64,000 nt of DNA from Mucilaginibacter inviolabilis (lineage in GTDB: Bacteria > Bacteroidota > Bacteroidia > Sphingobacteriales > Sphingobacteriaceae). How positions within the stretch are numbered: the first letter of the stretch is position 1; the number at the start of each line of letters is the position of its first letter. The translations under genes and the position numbers were made by a program. The stretch is taken from assembly GCF_011089895.1 (NCBI RefSeq), contig NZ_JAANAT010000004.1:434001-498000 (forward strand). The letters run 5' to 3'. Below are positions 61,831 through 64,000 of the stretch, one piece after another. The notes under the pieces are model-generated. The model was given only the letters and a program-made list of their open reading frames with translations. It was not told where the DNA came from and ran no database searches.

Positions 61831-61941
61831 AAAAAGTGGGTTTACATGGGTTTACACAATTTAGGGTTAATATTTATTTATATTGTTGATAATCAATTAA
61901 TTGAATGTGATTTCTTTGAAAAAAGTGTAAACCCACTTTTT
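61831..61941. repeat. TGGGTTTACA repeats: tandem pair plus inverted copy
   Basis: TGGGTTTACA occurs at 61837-61846 and 61847-61856 in tandem, and inverted at 61926-61935. The longer arms AAAAAGTGGGTTTACA (61831-61846) and TGTAAACCCACTTTTT (61926-61941) are perfect complements 79 nt apart. It lies in the gene-free stretch 61798-62162, upstream of the glpD promoter. Confidence 0.6.
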
Positions 61942-62162
61942 GTCTAAATGTTATCGGTAAAATTTCAATTCATAGGATAAAGTAGTACCGAGATGGGATT
62001 TATGGTGCAGTGGCTTTGATTAACATGGATTTCAGATTTTCTTCTTTTTAATTTCGTTTTGTTTTAAATGTGTTTCGATATGTGCTGTTTTGATATGATT
62101 TTTATTCTAAATGGAAGTTTTTGTTCTCTTTTTGTTAAAAATTAATTATTAATTAGTTTTGT

Positions 62163-62194
62163 TTTGTTTCTAATTGTTATTATTTATAAATTTG
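62163..62194 (+). promoter_or_regulatory. Promoter of glpD
   Basis: TTTG at 62163-62166, a 20-nt spacer and TAAATTTG at 62187-62194 match the Bacteroidota housekeeping consensus; transcription would start near 62201, about 40 nt before the glpD ATG. Confidence 0.55.
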
Positions 62195-62240
62195 ATTTAA
62201 TAATCGAAACTGATTAATAAAATATAACAATATAAAGATC

Positions 62241-63836
62241 ATGGTTGCAACTAACAGAAGCGATATTGTAAAATCTATAACCGATACTAATAAAATTTGG
62301 GATGTGGTGATAGTAGGCGGCGGGGCCACCGGTTTAGGTGCCGCGGTTGATGCCGCCTCCAGGGGCTATAAAACCTTGTTGTTAGAGCAGGCCGATTTTG
62401 CCAAAGGTACATCCAGCCGAAGCACTAAGCTGGTGCATGGCGGAGTGCGCTACCTGGCCCAGGGCGATATCGGTCTGGTGCGTGAAGCTTTGTATGAGCG
62501 CGGTCTGTTATTGAAAAATGCGCCGCACCTGGTAAAAAACGAATCGTTTGTTATTCCCAACTATGAATGGTGGGGAGGAGCCTTTTATACTATCGGTTTA
62601 ACCATGTATGATCTGCTGGCCGGAAAACTTGGTTTTGGCCGCGCAAAACATATCTCTAAAAAAGAAGTGATCGGCAAGCTGCCAACTATCAACCAAAAAG
62701 GTTTAAGGGGCGGGGTTGTATATCATGATGGTCAGTTTGATGATTCGCGCCTTGCAGTTAATCTGGCGCAAACCGCATTGGAGCAAGGAGCTACCGTATT
62801 GAACTATTTTCGCGTAGTTAGCCTGATCAAAAACGATCAGCAGAAAATATCCGGGGTAATTACTACCGATATGGAAACCGATCAAACCTATACCATTAAA
62901 TGTAAAACGGTTATTAACGCTACAGGTGTATTTGTTGATGACTTGTTGCAGATGGATAAACCCGGTAAAAAGCCGATGGTTAGGCCAAGCCAGGGTGTGC
63001 ACCTGGTGCTCGATAGGTCATTCATGCCAGGAGAAGATGCTATCATGATCCCCAAAACAGAAGACGGGCGGGTACTGTTTGCTGTGCCATGGCACGATAA
63101 ACTGGTAGTAGGTACAACAGATACCCCGCTTAATGAACATAGTCTGGAACCACGGGCTCTGGAAGAAGAGATCGACTTTATTATACGGACAGCCGAAAAA
63201 TATCTGACCAAAGCCCCAACCCGCCATGATGTGCTCAGTGTATTTGCCGGTTTGCGTCCATTGGCAGCTCCGGAAGGTGACTCATCAAAAACAAAGGAGA
63301 TTTCGCGTAGTCACAAATTATTGGTTTCCGATTCTGGCCTCATCACCATTACCGGTGGTAAATGGACAACTTACCGCAGGATGGGGCAGGATACTATTGA
63401 TAAAGCCATTGAAGTAGGTAAGCTGGAACCAAAGCCAAGTGTTACCAAGGACTTGTCGATACATGGCAGTAAGCTTAATGTTGACAGGAGCGATCATTTA
63501 TATGTGTATGGCAGCGACGAAGCTGAGCTACTGGCATTGGTAAATGAAAATGCCGAATGGGGTAAAAAAATGCACCCGGATATGCCTTATTTACAAGCCG
63601 AGGTGGTGTGGGGAGTAAGGCATGAAATGGCCCGTAATGTAGAAGATATCCTGGCACGCCGGGTACGGTCATTATTCCTGAATGCCCGTGCTGCCATTGA
63701 TATGGCCCCAACTGTAGCCGGTTTAATAGCCAAAGAACTCAATAAAGATGCCGCCTGGGAGAAGGAGCAGGTAGCGTCTTTTACCGTTTTAGCCAATGGT
63801 TACCTGCTTGAGCCTTATCAATCCAAAAAAGTATAA
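62241..63836 (+). CDS. glpD: FAD-dependent glycerol-3-phosphate dehydrogenase
   Basis: A 531-aa enzyme oxidising sn-glycerol-3-phosphate to dihydroxyacetone phosphate with electrons passed to the quinone pool. The FAD-binding motif is V-G26-G-G-A-T-G-L-G near the N-terminus, with the family marker R-S-T-K-L-V-H-G-G-V-R-Y-L. Further signatures are G-V-H-L-V-L-D-R, A-G-L-R-P-L and I-T-I-T-G-G-K-W-T-T-Y-R-R-M. Full length for the GlpD family; peripheral inner-membrane protein. It has its own promoter and is followed after 142 nt by the start of another gene on the same strand, probably part of glycerol uptake. Confidence 0.96.
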   Translation: MVATNRSDIVKSITDTNKIWDVVIVGGGATGLGAAVDAASRGYKTLLLEQADFAKGTSSRSTKLVHGGVRYLAQGDIGLVREALYERGLLLKNAPHLVKNESFVIPNYEWWGGAFYTIGLTMYDLLAGKLGFGRAKHISKKEVIGKLPTINQKGLRGGVVYHDGQFDDSRLAVNLAQTALEQGATVLNYFRVVSLIKNDQQKISGVITTDMETDQTYTIKCKTVINATGVFVDDLLQMDKPGKKPMVRPSQGVHLVLDRSFMPGEDAIMIPKTEDGRVLFAVPWHDKLVVGTTDTPLNEHSLEPRALEEEIDFIIRTAEKYLTKAPTRHDVLSVFAGLRPLAAPEGDSSKTKEISRSHKLLVSDSGLITITGGKWTTYRRMGQDTIDKAIEVGKLEPKPSVTKDLSIHGSKLNVDRSDHLYVYGSDEAELLALVNENAEWGKKMHPDMPYLQAEVVWGVRHEMARNVEDILARRVRSLFLNARAAIDMAPTVAGLIAKELNKDAAWEKEQVASFTVLANGYLLEPYQSKKV

Positions 63837-63845
63837 ATAACCAAA

Positions 63846-63939
63846 GCCTCACGAAGCTCTCATATAATAATTCTCTCCAAAGGAGAGGACTTAAAATTGC
63901 TTTTTTGAACCCTCTCCTTTGGAAGGGGCAGGGTGAGGC
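63846..63939. repeat. Imperfect inverted repeat (CCTCTCCTTTGG type)
   Basis: GCCTCAC (63846-63852) and GTGAGGC (63933-63939) close a structure that also pairs CTCTCCAAAGGAGAG (63873-63887) with CCTCTCCTTTGGAAGGGG (63911-63928). It looks like a dispersed intergenic palindrome between glpD and the next gene. Confidence 0.65.
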
Positions 63940-63978
63940 CAACCAATTATATTATAAAACCAAAGAAGAACGTAAATT

Positions 63979-64000
63979 ATGGAAGATTACATTTTAGCAT
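63979..64000 (+). CDS. Start of next gene (possible glycerol facilitator), truncated by window
   Basis: An ATG at 63979 opens M-E-D-Y-I-L-A before the window ends. Its position after glpD and on the same strand would suit a MIP/GlpF-type glycerol facilitator, but seven residues cannot support a function. It is preceded by an A/G-rich stretch (AAGAAGAACG) that could serve for ribosome binding. Confidence 0.35.

Noticed and set aside
1..64000. Insertion sequences, prophage or CRISPR array
   Set aside because: No transposase, integrase, phage structural or cas genes were seen, and none of the repeats has regular unit-spacer spacing.

Overview
The window looks like chromosomal DNA of a Bacteroidota bacterium, most likely a soil or plant-associated Sphingobacteriaceae (Mucilaginibacter/Pedobacter-like). 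The evidence is two SusC/SusD pairs, many Sec-secreted proteins and lipoproteins, DUF4342, DUF1304, DUF4091 and Thg1-like genes of the Bacteroidota type, and promoters that fit the Bacteroidota pattern (TTTG, 18-20 nt, TAnnTTTG). The genus is inferred, not proven. There is one tRNA gene, no rRNA, and I saw no CRISPR array or transposase gene.

Layout. 1-4007 (minus strand): end of a secreted protein, a thiolase, a small secreted protein, and an SPFH-domain membrane protein coupled through a 15-codon mini-ORF to a 57-aa ribbon-helix-helix regulator. 4209-7824 (plus): a 7TM-HD phosphohydrolase, tRNA-Ser(GCU), then a two-gene cassette of a T4-Pnkp-like 5' kinase and a Thg1-like 3'-5' RNA polymerase, a probable RNA-repair module. 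7971-11576: outer-membrane barrel, GlxA-like AraC regulator, secreted alpha/beta hydrolase, RibD/DHFR-like reductase. 12373-25346: SusC/SusD pair with a terminator, a stand-alone LuxR HTH, two AraC regulators, a YdeI-like protein, a GH43-RICIN lipoprotein, a beta-helix lipoprotein and a metallophosphoesterase. 25438-32815: two secreted proteins of unknown role, a secreted GNVGIGT-repeat protein, a GT4 glycosyltransferase and a TonB-type outer-membrane barrel. 32930-45020: small membrane and DUF proteins, MarR plus oxidoreductase, GH3 beta-glucosidase, beta-lactamase-fold hydrolase, ABC-F protein, an Asp beta-hydroxylase/sulfotransferase pair, and MgtE. 45176-61713: a large glycan-utilisation locus (GH116, GH20+LamG, GH123-like DUF4091, an unassigned TIM-barrel hydrolase candidate, ROK regulator, SusC, SusD_2). 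62241-64000: glpD and the start of the next gene.

How it works together. The 45-62 kb locus reads as one polysaccharide/glycoconjugate utilisation system: SusCD imports oligosaccharides, GH20 and GH123-like enzymes would remove beta-HexNAc, the TIM-barrel protein may remove an alpha-sugar, GH116 would remove a beta-linked glucose, and the ROK protein would sense the sugar. The kinase/Thg1-like pair is the best candidate for an under-described system. Its two activities would heal and then extend the 5' end of a damaged RNA, and it lies next to a tRNA gene whose 3' end is partly duplicated just before the cassette.

The intergenic DNA is rich in structured repeats. Most striking is a ~330-bp element in two inverted copies 52 kb apart (1848-2182 and 54586-54911) whose hairpin stem is conserved while its loop has diverged. 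Others are a 29-bp-arm inverted repeat at 4069-4163, a nested palindrome at 50342-50575, and 10-23 bp palindromes near several genes.
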